Positions 1 through 11,871 of a stretch of DNA of 64,000 nt are shown here, in pieces; position 1 is the first letter of the stretch, and every line of letters starts with the position of its first letter. The notes under the pieces are model-generated. The model worked only from the letters and a program-made list of their open reading frames with translations, did no database searches and was not told the origin of the DNA. The position numbers were made by a program, and so were the translations under genes. Source of the DNA: Hormiphora californensis (lineage: Eukaryota > Ctenophora > Tentaculata > Cydippida > Pleurobrachiidae); contig CM035359.1 in NCBI GenBank assembly GCA_020137815.1, positions 1,783,506 to 1,847,505 of the forward strand, in the 5' to 3' direction.

Positions 1-221
1 TTTGCCTCCCTGCCTGTTTAGACAATTCAGTCTCTATGTGTTAGGGAGAGTATGAGTTGTTCAAATAATGGACAGAGTGACGCTCCCTCCTTTGTTTAAA
101 ATTAAACTAAATAGATGGAGCTGCACACGTCCCTTTATCTTTGAACAGATACGTTTATTCGATGATTTTTATTGTGTAGTAATTATTGTCAGCTAACAAA
201 ATACCACGCATAGTTTACAGT

Positions 222-1670
<1,449 letters not shown>

Positions 1671-1884
1671 TCTTGTTGTTTAAACTGTCAATGATATTAA
1701 ACACAAAACATTTCATCCAAAATCGCAATATTATAGTGCTTCAGTTGGGCGAGATAAAACGATAAGTTTTCATATCAGTGCTCTTGTCAACATGATTGTC
1801 TGTGCAGTCAATCTCTCTTCACGCTACAGCCAGCTGAGAATGATCGATATAATATTGTCCTGTTATTAATCTGTGTTAAACCCC

Positions 1885-3427
1885 CTACTTTCCTCCCCCA
1901 AATCCACCAAACCCCATAACAGCAGCCATCTCAGGATCAATATCAGCAGATGCTGCCTCTTCCTCCGCTTTCTTCCTCTCTTTTCGGCGCTGTTTCTTTG
2001 ATTGTCGTTGTTTTTCTTCCTCTTCCTGACGCTCAATAGCACGTACCTCGAGATCATAGTCTTCTGCCTAGAGGGTAGGAGTAGTATAATTTAATAGGGG
2101 TTAAAACTTGGGGTTGGGTAGTGTTCTGCCTAGTGGATTATTAAAGCTAACTAGCAAACCCGTTCGCCCTACGGGCGAATTTCAGTGAAATGGTAGCTGG
2201 ATTAGGGAACACTGAAATATGATCCCTCTCCTTTTCTCTCTCTCTATCTCTCTTTCTCTCCTATGTGTGTGATTTGACCTCTCAAGTTCTCAAGCACTTG
2301 TGATACGTGATACCTACGAATCACATCGTCACATCGACGGATCACGTCGTCACATTGACGGATCACGTCGTCACACTGACGGATCACGTCGTCACATTGA
2401 CGATAGGGTGTCACATTTCCGTGCAAATTTGCATTAGATATAGTTAGATACTGTGGTCCGAACTGTGGATTGGAATGAATATGAGAAAGAACAAACACTA
2501 CAACTAAAAGTTCGCATCAAAATCTAACTACATATTAATTACCAGATTTTTCTGTTCTTCTTCGTTCTTTCTCTTGTTCTTATCAAATCTGGACCTGACC
2601 TGATCTAGTGTTGATCGTTCTACCTTCATTGACATGCCCAGGTTTCTCTGATCTGTGAAAGAGGCAACATTATAAGGGCACTGAAACAATGAAATAATCA
2701 TTCAAATATCTTTCTCGCGATTAGATTTTGTTGCTTTACAGTCCCCCAAAAAGTTTCCAAATCGAAACTGAAAGTTCAACTTACGTTTCTTTCCATTAAT
2801 ATGGTCCAGATAATTGATAGAATCCTTGACGACACAATCACACACATTACAATAGTACCCTCCCTGCAGAGCACCAGGAGTCTCCTTGGTAACCACTATC
2901 GTCTTGCCCAGTCTGGAATCTAGATCAACCTGAGGGCGATCATTGCATGGGTGGATTTACCGGGGGGGGGGGGGTTACCGGGGTGATTTACCGGGGTGGT
3001 GAGAGGGTGCAGTAGGGGAGGGACCAGGGGTTGCACAATGCACCCCCACTTCCCCTAAAGCGGTAAACTATTGTAAAGATGGGTGATACTCAGGAGATTA
3101 ATGGGAATAAGGGGAATACCTTGTGATCTCTCGCTCGCAGCAGTTCTCTCTTCACTTTGATCTCCGGTAGCGGGTCTGAAATAATAGAGGATAACAGCAT
3201 ATCTAAACCACTTATTTTGGTAACAAACAAGCTCTATAAACAACTCTTCAAGTATAAATATCTTTGTTTTGTTCAAACGGGGCGCGGGGAGGGAGGGTCG
3301 AACAAGGCACAAATATCTCTAGTTAACTAAGTAGGAGTTGGGTAGACTTACTTTCCTCAGCGTATATTCTTTCCGAGGCCTTCTTTTCATACTCCTCTTT
3401 GTCCCAAGTCCTTCTGTAACCCGTCAT
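1885..3427 (-). CDS. ZMAT2: ZMAT2/Snu23-like U4/U6.U5 tri-snRNP zinc-finger protein
   Basis: Exons in gene order are 3352-3427, 3120-3175, 2785-2929, 2543-2652 and 1885-2067. They join in phase to 189 residues. The family is a component of the spliceosomal U4/U6.U5 tri-snRNP that acts in the nucleus. The match to remembered animal ZMAT2 is strong throughout: [10 protein letters not shown] near the N terminus, [12 protein letters not shown], then a matrin-type C2H2 finger with C71, C74, H87 and H93 ([20 protein letters not shown]), [18 protein letters not shown], a lysine/glutamate-rich helix, and the C-terminal [13 protein letters not shown]. Length is slightly below the human protein (199). 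The finger is split by an intron just before its last histidine. The gene is convergent with the upstream secreted-protein gene (stops 215 bp apart). The Helitron-like element lies in the last intron. Confidence 0.95.
2151..2448 (-). mobile_element. non-autonomous Helitron-like element
   Basis: Read on the minus strand, the 298-bp segment begins TCTAACTATATCTAATGC after a host A. It ends with a 7-bp perfect stem (TTCGCCC/GGGCGAA, plus positions 2163-2179), an 8-nt spacer and CTAG followed by a host T. TC start, hairpin, CTRR end and A/T insertion without target duplication are the hallmarks of Helitrons. It carries the 21-bp tandem repeat and a CT run internally and has no coding capacity. 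It sits in the last intron of the ZMAT2 gene. Confidence 0.6.
2300..2403. repeat. 21-bp tandem repeat
   Basis: Four to five copies of a unit close to ATCACGTCGTCACATTGACGG, lying inside the Helitron-like element. Confidence 0.9.
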
Positions 3428-4115
3428 ATTGGTGCAGCTAACAATATATTGGTGATTGTTAATCAGGAAAATTGGTTAGATAATTAACTGCAATTAACGA
3501 AGTTTGACAAATCTGTCCCACTGGAAAGTTGTGCGCGCCAAAAGTGAAGTGCTGAAAAGTGTGCTTTGATCACAATGGTGACGCCGCGCATACCAGCAGT
3601 TATTACTGCTCACAAATCACAACACATCTGATTCCATATATCAAGGAACGCCTGCTTGCATCACAACACATCGTGCGATATTGTGATGGCGGGTGCTTTC
3701 TTGAATCTTAGTTATCTGATTAAGGGACGAGACACAAAATGACAATGGTGATTTCAACAAACAAAACACCGACTACAACTCTAGGGAGTTTTGAAGTAAT
3801 CATAATTGATTTAGAATCAATCCTCTGAAGAGAAGAGAGTCATTGTGTCTAGACGGACATTTGAACAAAGTTAGGCAAGATACCATGATACTATCTGATT
3901 ACAGAACCTATAATTACTTATATGTAATTGCTTCAAATTGGTATCATTAATTTGTTTTGAATACTTTTGATACTATTACTACTTCGATTTAAACAGTTGC
4001 ATATCTAGGTATCTAACCCCCTTTCTCTCTAGGAGAGTGAGATGGAGAGATTCTCCCCCACACACACATAATATACAACTTGGGTCTTGGCCATCTCACT
4101 GTACGTCAATCATCG
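3428..4115. other. intergenic region upstream of ZMAT2 and CD225 genes
   Basis: Divergent spacer between the ZMAT2 start (minus) and the CD225 promoter (plus). It holds no ORF of interest and no repeat that I could define. The ZMAT2 promoter must lie in the first part; I see no TATA box there. Confidence 0.6.
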
Positions 4116-4148
4116 TGACGTCACGTATACACTGTAGTATGATATAAA
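4116..4148 (+). promoter_or_regulatory. CRE and TATA box of the CD225 gene
   Basis: A perfect palindromic cAMP-response element TGACGTCA (4116-4123) lies 18 bp upstream of a TATA box (ATATAAA, 4142-4148). The start codon is 135 bp further on. The arrangement predicts transcription from about 4170-4180 and CREB/ATF-type control. Sites are seen directly; regulation is inferred. Confidence 0.65.
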
Positions 4149-4279
4149 GCCAAACGCCTGTCAGGCTTACACAAACACTGTCCACATTGTACCAGACAAC
4201 TGTTCTACCGTGTTTGTCTTATTACGCTCTTGTTAATTGACTTGTTAATTGACTTGTTAATCCAATCCTAGTTCCTACC

Positions 4280-5980
4280 ATGGCTCAATATGGGGCTCAA
4301 CCTCCTCCCTATCCTGACCAACAGCAGCCCTACCCCGGTCAATCCTACCCGGGCCAGCAGCAACCGTATTCTGGTCAACCATACCCTCAACAACAACAGC
4401 CTTATCCTGGTCAACAGTACCCTCCGCAGTCTTATCCCCCACAGTCGTATCCCCCACAGCAAAATTATGTAGTGGTAAGCCGTAAGTCTAGCATTCTTGA
4501 TGTTTGGGTTTTTGACCCAATTAAATCTGTTGTGAAATTTGGGCTAGGAGCCCAAAAACTCCCTATACTACCCACCAAATGCTTCGGGGGTCCCTTTCCT
4601 CCTAGTGTTGTAAAAGACAGGGTAGAAAAAGAAATGATAGTTACTAACTGCCCAAATACTTCTCAAATAGTCCACGAATGACCCTTGCTATGTTCTAACC
4701 CTCCTTTACATTTGTAAAGGGCGGAGCGCAAGGAAAGAGGGTCGAGCAAGGCAATCTAACCCATGATCCACAGTGGTCTTTTGGTGGTCACTAAGAATTT
4801 GAAGAAACATTTTTTTTGAACCTATCTGGTTGCTTTTTGGACGTAGAATCCAATGCACCCCTCACTCATGCCTTGATTTTTTGAGGAAAGTGGTGTTTTT
4901 CCCAAAAGAAGGGTAATTGAAAAATTTTCGAAAAATTTTTTATGGGCTTATCTTGTAGCTTTTTTTGACGTAGAATCAAATGCACCCCTCACTCATGCCT
5001 TGATTTTTTGAGGAAAGTGGTGTTTTTTCAGTTTTTAGTCTTTTTAGGCTTCTGAGGCAACCATACTTAAAATTTAGCTGGAGTAGGTGAAATGGGGATC
5101 CATAAAAATTTAAATGTGGTTGATAGTAAGAAATCGAACAAATTTAAATCTCATTCAAAAATTTTTTTTCAAACTTCATCCAGGGCGTTTTTATGGTCAA
5201 AAAACGAAGAAAACTTGATTTTTCGACCATAATATACAAAAGTACGCACTTGAAACCTTTTTTATCAGAAAGGCCAGACAATTTCCTATCTTTTGGTCTA
5301 TAGGACATCGATGAGGTTCGATGAGGAGGCTGGGGAGAAAGCGTTAAAGAAGGCGTGTTTGTTTACTTTAAAAAAACGATCTTTCAAAAGTTTGCGACCT
5401 AACTTTTTCGAAAATTTTTCGATTACCCTTCTTTTGGGAAAAACACCACTTTCCTCAAAAAATCAAGGCATGAGTGAGGGGTGCATTGGATTCTACGTCC
5501 AAAAAGCTACCAGATAGGTTCAAAAAAATGTTTTCCTTAATGACCACCTACTCCCATGAAAAAGGCCACTGTGTGATCCCCTATAACAGGTCCAGCAAAA
5601 CACCCAAGTTGCACCTAATACCAACACTGTGATTGCCTGGATAGCCTGCTGCTGTTTCTTCTGGCCCATTGGACTGATCGCAGTTCTGAAGGCACGGAAA
5701 GCTGAAGATGCTATCAAAGAAGGTCGAATGGATGACGCCAGGGAGTATGGAGAGGTAAGATAATACTAAATTTATCGACTCTGGGATTTTTTTCTATTAT
5801 ATTCTGTATGATTATCTAACGCACTCCCCATTTCAGTCAGCCAAAAAGTTTGCCATAGCCGCTATAGTGACTCAATTTATCTTAAGTGTGGTAGCCGCGA
5901 TCTTCTACATGATAGTCTGGGGAACTGTGGCCTCCAGGCTATTGAGTTCAATCAGGTTATGTGGGCTACTAGTGCCATAA
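4280..5980 (+). CDS. CD225/dispanin-family transmembrane protein
   Basis: Exons 4280-4474, 5590-5754 and 5837-5980 join in phase 0 to 167 residues. The family (pfam CD225; dispanins, including the IFITM and PRRT proteins) are small two-helix proteins of plasma and endosomal membranes. Residues 1-64 are a Pro/Gln/Tyr-rich cytoplasmic tail of PYPGQ/YPPQS-type repeats. Residues 79-98 form the first membrane segment with the signature WIACCCFFWPIGLIAVL (a cysteine cluster, then FWP.G). The conserved loop KARKAEDAIKEGRMDDA follows, then SAKK and a second hydrophobic segment at about 125-150. The Cys cluster is the usual palmitoylation position in the family. The start has a good context (ACCATGG). 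A CRE-TATA promoter is directly upstream. A foldback transposon ends 16 bp before exon 2. Assignment to a specific dispanin subfamily is not possible by eye. Confidence 0.9.
4690..4757 (+). repeat. dispersed ~65-bp repeat, CTAACCCTCC/GTCGAGC family
   Basis: Segment of the form GTTCTAACCCTCCTTTAC, short loop, GTAAAGGGCGGAGCG, then AGAGGGTCGAGCAAGGC. Related copies or fragments occur near 3238-3312, 6240-6302, 22604-22675 (inverted), 23862-23932 (inverted), 51335-51375 (inverted), 52141-52190 and 53607-53652. It looks like a short non-coding interspersed element; I do not recognise the family. Confidence 0.6.
4769..5573. mobile_element. 805-bp inverted-repeat (foldback/MITE) element in CD225 intron 1
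   Basis: Termini CACAGTGG...CCACTGTG are flanked by the 5-bp direct repeat TGATC (4764-4768 and 5574-5578). The terminal 150-170 bp at each end are inverted copies of one another, including ACGTAGAATCCAATGCACCC and the stretch reading CCTTGATTTTTTGAGG. A second direct copy of the left subterminal block starts near 4935. There is no transposase ORF. It ends 16 bp before exon 2, so it supplies most of intron 1. Confidence 0.8.
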
Positions 5981-6740
5981 TCAAGAAAATCTCAGGACAC
6001 TTGGACAGTGGACATGCAACTAAATAAGAGTGTGACAGCAAAAATAGGAATCATTAGCCTGTTAGTTGTGAGTAGCTGTTTAGTTCTGAGCGTTTTAAAA
6101 GTGTTTTGTACATATCACTGAAAAAGTTCAACTAGCAAACCTGATACGAAACAAATATAGTAGAAGCGACATAATACATCAAAACTACTTTATCTAAGCC
6201 ATGAAATATGTTTATTTTGTTCGAACGATATTTTTGTTCAAACCCGTATTATTTATTTTATAAAAAGGGTGGAGCGTGCGAAAGGCGGTCTAGCTAGGCA
6301 AATTATAGTCGAAGTTGTTCCCTACTGAACATGGATTAGAAGCTCAAAGCCGCTAGGAGACAAAGGAGAGGAAATTTATTAATGAGGCACACCAAATCGT
6401 GAGCGAACCTGCCACAAAATCCGCCAAATTGGCAATATCACAAATGGAGAGCGTTTCAACAGAGCTGGACAGAGCAACTAAATGTGGACAAGTTGTTTGA
6501 TTTGTGTGGAAAAGTTGTTTGATTTTGTGTTATTCTCTTGAAATTGGTGTAGTCCTTGTCTACTCACAAATATCTTCATTTTCCATGTATCGTTACTGGA
6601 AAAACGAAGAAAACCTTCCCCGAATCGTGTCTCATGTCGCCTAACCATCCTAATAAGCTTCACCGAATCATGTTCCATAACCCGTATCGTCTCACACTGC
6701 CAATAAGGCGTCCCTGAATCGTATCTCATAACCATCACCC
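5981..6740. other. 3' flank of the CD225 gene
   Basis: Contains the probable 3' UTR, a fragment at about 6129 ending in GGTTTGCTAG (minus) like the Helitron-type terminus at 2151, and one copy of the dispersed ~65-bp repeat (6240-6302). I see no gene. Confidence 0.5.
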
Positions 6741-6744
6741 CAAT

Positions 6745-7550
6745 TAGAAACACTAACACAATTTTTGTTAGTGAAAATTGTTAATGAAAACAATAACACA
6801 ATTTTTGTTAGTGAAATTTGTTAGTGAAAACGCTAGCAAAATGTTTGTTAGTGACGTCACTCACGCATGTAGGGGACACGGGGGCCAAGTAGGCCATGGC
6901 CCCCGCAACTTTTTCGGTTGCCCATACAAAATTGGATGTTTGGACCCCCAATCATTGAATTTCACTACCTTACACTGGTTTTCGCTTGGCTTCTCGCTTA
7001 TCTTGCGAGCATGGGAACGGCTTCGGTTATCGGGGTAGACCTTTTCTATCCTCCCTAATTAATATCTTGCTCTCTCTACCTGACAATCTTTGCTAACACC
7101 CAAACTATTCTTGATTTCTACCACTCTCGTCTCACTGATGACTTACCCTCTTATCTCACCGATCCATGTCTCTCTCCTACCCTTTCTCTCCCACTCCGGC
7201 CTTACTCTGTCAGGCCAATGCTCTGACCACAGTTCTCGCACGCTCTTGAAGAAATGCTCTGACAGGCCTTACTGGATGATCGGGTCTGTGGACCGTTCTT
7301 CGACTTTCGTCAATAACGACGCGTTCTTGACGAAAATGGCGACTTTTTGGTATAAACATTTTTTTCCCGGGCTCAGCTGTCGCTTCGCCCAATCTATAGA
7401 GTTTCCAATAAAAAACTCGGGGTATGTCATATCACGTGACTGGTCAGTGGTCACGTGACTAAAAAATTTTGGCCAAAAATGGCCCCCCCCCCCCCCCCAC
7501 AACTTCGTCGTCACTAACGAAAACACAAACAAAAATTTTGTTAGTGTCGG
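6745..7550. mobile_element. possible DNA element bounded by GTTAGTG motifs
   Basis: Copies of ATTTTTGTTAGTGA cluster at 6752-6860, and an inverted partner with AAAATTTTGTTAGTG lies at about 7515-7545. A repeated block starting GGCCC/ATGGCCCCC lies inside near 6895 and 7480. The ends are not sharp and no target duplication was found, so the limits are approximate. No transposase is visible. Confidence 0.35.
7208..7267. repeat. short palindromic repeat, CTGTCAGGCCAATGCTCTGAC family
   Basis: About 60 bp bounded by inverted copies of CTGTCAGGCCAATGCTCTGA-type sequence with a core near CCACAGTTCTCGC. A very similar copy in the opposite orientation lies at 32553-32610, and fragments lie at about 34008-34060 and 37106-37130. 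Confidence 0.65.
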
Positions 7551-7874
7551 CCATTCCTAACAGTGCCCCTTTTTTAAACACAGCCTCAGAGATGTAGCCC
7601 TGACTTTATTGGTCGTTTAGTCATTGGAAAGACCTCGATACTGTCTTCCCAACGAGATTGTGCGATGTGAACAAGAAATGACCGAGTTATTGCCACAAAA
7701 ATTCAAAATTTGACAATAAAAGGGGTTTTACTCCACCGTTATCCGACTGGGTAGGCTTAAATGCACTTATTTTCGATCACAAGCATCAGACAGCATGCCC
7801 TAAGTCAAACAAAAAAGACTTTGAAACTTTTGGAGACAAAATTTTTTTCAACTTTTTTAGTGGAAGCTCTTACG

Positions 7875-7986
7875 GTTTTTCCCACGCGCGCGGCTCAAAT
7901 CCTGAGCTGTGATTGGCTGAAATTTCGAGCGCGCGAAATTTCAGCCAATCAGAGCGCAGGATTTGAGCCGCGCGCGTGGGAAAAAC
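7875..7986. repeat. 112-bp near-perfect palindrome
   Basis: Two arms of about 55 bp pair with only a few mismatches around a GCGCGC-like centre. Arms include GTTTTTCCCACGCGCGCGGC, GGATTTGAGC and ATTGGCTGAAATTTC. It would form a long hairpin. No gene is within it. Confidence 0.9.
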
Positions 7987-8099
7987 CTAGACAAGTTTTA
8001 GACAAGTTTTTTTAGACAAGTTTTAAAAATGATTCAGGTCGGTGTTACCCGACCCAAGAAAATACAATAATAATTTAATTAATAATTTAAAAACACACT

Positions 8100-9288
8100 C
8101 AAAAAATAAATATAGTTAAAAAAAGAGGAAATCTGGAGAAGTGGGGAGGGAGATGGGGGAGGGAGAAGGGATCAAGGTATCTGTGTATGGGGGGGGGGGT
8201 GCATAGTGATAGAGTTGGTGGTAAGTGGAGAAGAGAACAGTGTGGTTAAGGGAGTGGGAATGACCGGGTGGAAGGGTGAGAGAGAGAAACACGATGCTAA
8301 GAGAGAGGTGAACAGCAGTGAGGTGGAGAGGGAGCACTTAAACAGGGGGAAAGGAAGAAGGGAATAGAGGTAGTAAGACAACGTGCGGGAGGCGGGGGAC
8401 CGGAAGTAAAGGAGGACTGAGGCTGACGAAGAGCACTGAGAGCAGCTAGGGATGGGTTCCTGGGAAAGGGCAGCGAGGTCTGGAGAAAAGGGTGAGATGA
8501 AGGAGGGCCAGAGGTGAGGAATGGAAAAGGTGAGAGTACCAGAAGAGCAAGAGGCGAGACGATGATCCGGATCAAAAAGGGGGGGGGGGGCTGGAACGAG
8601 GAGGGAGATGGAGGAGTCCAGACCAGCGGTGGAGACGACGAGAAGGAAGCGGAGTGTCGGTGGGGCCTGGCTGTCGGGGACAGGGGACTGACGGAGAGAT
8701 GCAACTCAGAGAGAGGAAGTAGATGGAAACCACGGACAGGAAAAAGGGCGGTGAGGGCTGGAAACGGTGAAGGAGGGCCAGAGATGGAGGTGAGGAAGGA
8801 GAGGGGGAGCACCCAGTGAGCAGAAGAGGCGATGACCTGGATCAGAGGGACGGTAGCCTGGAACAGAGGGTATCAGAGGAGAGCTGGAACGAGGAATACG
8901 AGGAGGTCTGACAGAGCGGTAGAGAGGGAAGGGGTGGAAAGGGTTGGAGTCAGCAGTCGAGAAGAAGTGGAGGCGGTGACCTGAATCAAAGGGACGGTAG
9001 CCTGGAACAGAGGGTATCAGAGGAGAGCTGGAACGAGGAGTATGAGGAGGAGGTCTGACAGGGCGGTAGAGACGAAGAGCAGGAAGGGACTGTCGGAGGG
9101 CTCCAGGGAGGGGGTGGAAAGGGTTGGAGTCAGCAGGCGAGAAGAAGTAGGGCAGGAAATAAGGGTTGAGGAAGGGAGGAGTGGGAGCCGGTGTACAAAA
9201 GACGCGGGAAACCAGACAAAGGAAGAGAGGAAGAGATGACGTAGCACAGGTGTACCCCGCGCGTAAGGGTATAGCCCGCGCCCCCGCT
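8100..9288. repeat. purine-rich (plus-strand) low-complexity region with ~150-bp duplications
   Basis: A strongly G/A-rich plus strand. Blocks such as GACGGTAGCCTGGAACAGAG, GTATCAGAGGAGAGCTGGAA and GGGTGGAAAGGGTTGGAGTC recur near 8850-8960 and 8990-9140, so there is a degenerate tandem duplication. Lying directly downstream of the minus-strand mobile-element ORF, it may be that element's 3' UTR. Long ORFs here are compositional. Confidence 0.7.
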
Positions 9289-11528
9289 CTAGGGGTGAGA
9301 CGGCGCGCCCTCCTGCAACGAGTCCCCCCGACCTCTCAGAGTGAGAGATGTGTTAACATATTGAGCCAGAATGTTAGATGCAATAGGGTGGTTCAGGGTA
9401 TGAGTCAGGTCATCAGTAGAGTTTGGAATCGCTAAGCCATGTTTTCTCAGGTCGTCAGACATCTTGATTCTGGGGGTTATGTACTGAAGACAGGTGAATA
9501 GGAGGTGTTCCTCGTCTTCCACAAGAGGCAAGCCGATTCCATTACACCAGGAACAAATTCTTTTGTCCCTAGGGATACTCGAGTAACGACCTCTTTCGAT
9601 TGCAAGATGGTGGGAGCTAGTAAGAAAACGGTTAAGGGCGGTTCTGTTTCCGTAGTTGGATACGGTATGTAGATACTTGGCTGGAGAGAAATCCAGTATC
9701 ACCCGCTTAAAGAAGGAGAGCTTGGATTGCGAGTTTGCTGCCTCGTCTAAACAGGATCGAAAAGCACAGCTGAGGATGTTGTTCACCTTCCAGGGTCTAA
9801 ACCAGCCTGATGCAAGAGGAGGGTCGGGAGAGGCGACAGGGTTAGGGGGTGGTGGTGGGACTGCTTTGGGATCTCTAATGATTCGAGCGGCGTCCATGTG
9901 AGGTAACCGATAGATCTCATCCAGCTGGAGGAGGGGCAGGATCGACTTGAACCAAGGTAGGTGGTACTTCTCTTGTTCAGTAAGGATCCAAGCTCGAGTC
10001 GGTTTCCTTCTGGGACGGGTGAGGAGGACCTGCGAGAGGTTTCATCAGGGTCGTCGGCTATGGAGTCTGTTGGAATGGTTGGGATGGAGCCCCTTTTAGA
10101 GGCTGAGGGGACCGAGGCCGGTGTACCAGCCATGATGAGAGCCATGCCCGAAGTGCCCGGTTCGATCCCCACCTCATAGCTTGAGGTGTCTCCTGTCAGG
10201 GTAAGACAAGAGCCAGCTTCCAGGTCATATAGCTGTCTCCTTTTCTGGGTGGTGTTCCTCACCTTAATCACCCTATTAGTGTTTATGAGGATGACAGTTA
10301 TAGTCTGATTCTCGGGCCTGTCAGGGGTGGCGTATTTGTACTTCAGTTCGCCCTCAGTTAGCTTAAAGAGTTTCGCTCTGTCGAAGATGATGGAAGGGTC
10401 TGACTTAAAGTTGTCCGTGAGGTATCGGCTGAGAGCTAGGCTGCATTCATGTGTTGGGTTACACGTGGTGGGATCAAAGACGTTTCCAATCGGCTCAGCA
10501 CAGAGTAAGCTCCTGGGAAATCCTGCGGGAAACCAAGACTTCTCGTTGGCCACGATATGTGTGGTATCAGTCTTTTTCGCAAAATGGTAGGCACCCTCAA
10601 CCGTTCGAATTTGTGGTTGGCTGGAGGGCGTGCTCTGGGTTGCTGTGTACACTGAGATGATCGAGCTGGTGCCGGGATGGAGGGGGAGAGGAAGTCTTTC
10701 TGACAAGGACGAGAAACTGCCAGATGGGGCGGTGAATCTCGGTTTCGCCTTGTGATAGGGTGGTTTGTGGGTGTTGGTCTGACCTACTAAGAGTATGATG
10801 GAGATGAGGTGTGAGATCAGTGCAACTGTGCCCTGGTTAATGTAGCATGTGATGAGTGCTTCGTGCACTGGGTCAACTGCGGGATAGGTTAGGTAATCGG
10901 TTTTGGGGTTAATGTTAATCAGTAGGTTTGGATGGGGGTATAGGGCAGGGGAGCTGGGTTCTAGAACACTCTGCCAGTCAAAGACACTCTTGAATTCATC
11001 ACTCGCATTTAATGATTTATAGCCTTCTAAATCGACACTCTTGTACTCATAACTCATGCTCATTAATTCACAACTTCTTACTTTCTCGTGGCTTTTACCG
11101 ACTTTCTCGTCATCATAAACACTCCTCGTACTGGAACTCGTGCTCGTGTGCCTGTTGCATTCAGCGTAACTCTCCACTCTGTCACCTTGCTTCCTCGCTT
11201 CAGGGGAGGCTTGCAGTGCTGTGTCATCGTTCGGACCTCGTTCCTCTCTCATGTTTTTGTGGGGGGAGAGGGGTGTTACGGGGTCGCAAACAACTACAAG
11301 GTTGTGCTCCTGGTTGTAGCCACTATCAGAATGGTAGTCGTTTGCATGCATGGTCTTACCGGCTATGGCCGGGATTGCTAGGGGGTTTGTTGTTGGGGGG
11401 AGCAGATTTGGGCGCCCCCCTAGCAGCCCGGTTGTGTTGTAGTTGTCAACAAAAGTGTTATCGTCTCCATCCGGAGGGTCATCATCGGTGGCTTGTGTTT
11501 CCAGGCAAGACATCGGGAAACAAAACAT
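9289..11528 (-). pseudogene. mobile-element protein with LINE-type C-terminal zinc finger, frameshifted
   Basis: Two overlapping minus-strand frames form one gene. The first (11528 down to 9783, 581 codons) is Ser/Pro-rich, contains a hydrophobic segment (ISHLISIILLVG) and a middle region with a YLTDNFKSDPSIIF motif. The second frame is open from about 9990 down to 9289. Its tail has NRFLTSSHHLAIERGRY, then CSWCN and VEDEEHLLFTC, a CxxC...HxxxxC finger typical of the C-terminal end of LINE polyproteins. The two frames meet near 9970-10000, so a single-base frameshift (decay, assembly error or programmed shift) is likely. I see no reverse transcriptase or nuclease motif. It is either a truncated/chimeric LINE or a separate element-borne gene. 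The first frame's function is unknown. Confidence 0.55.
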
Positions 11529-11642
11529 ACCTCAAATTAATAAAGTCGGATTTTTTGAAACCTATGGGGGGAGACACACTGAAGTTGGGCGCGCTCGTTC
11601 AAATGTCAACCTCGCGACACACACTGAAGTTTGATGCACGAG

Positions 11643-11868
11643 TAAAGTCGGATTTTTTGAAACTGTCACCCCCCTGAAATAACAAAATTTGCCATATCTC
11701 CGGTTCCTGATAAGATAGAGACTTGAAATTTGGAGGTTCGGAAGAACTTAGCAAGATTTTCGTAACCTCCAAATTTCAAGTCTCTATCTCGTCAGGAACC
11801 GGATTTATGGTCATTTACGAAATTTGAAAATACCCAGGGGGGTGACAGTTTCAAAAAATCCGACTTTA
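11643..11868. mobile_element. 226-bp palindromic MITE, TAAAGTCGG family
   Basis: Perfect terminal inverted repeats begin TAAAGTCGGATTTTTTGAAA and continue into CTGTCACCCCCCTG (34 bp in all). The interior is a second inverted repeat (TAGAGACTTGAAATTTGGAG and its complement), so the element is nearly palindromic. A solo TIR occurs at 11540-11560 and another full element at 15892-16047. Confidence 0.9.
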
Positions 11869-11871
11869 GTA

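Noticed and set aside
8116-8819. Long Ser/Pro/Leu ORFs on the minus strand
   Set aside because: Purine-rich low-complexity sequence with no coding signature.
10140-10180. tRNA-like GGTTCGATCCC motif
   Set aside because: Lies inside the open mobile-element frame with no cloverleaf around it.
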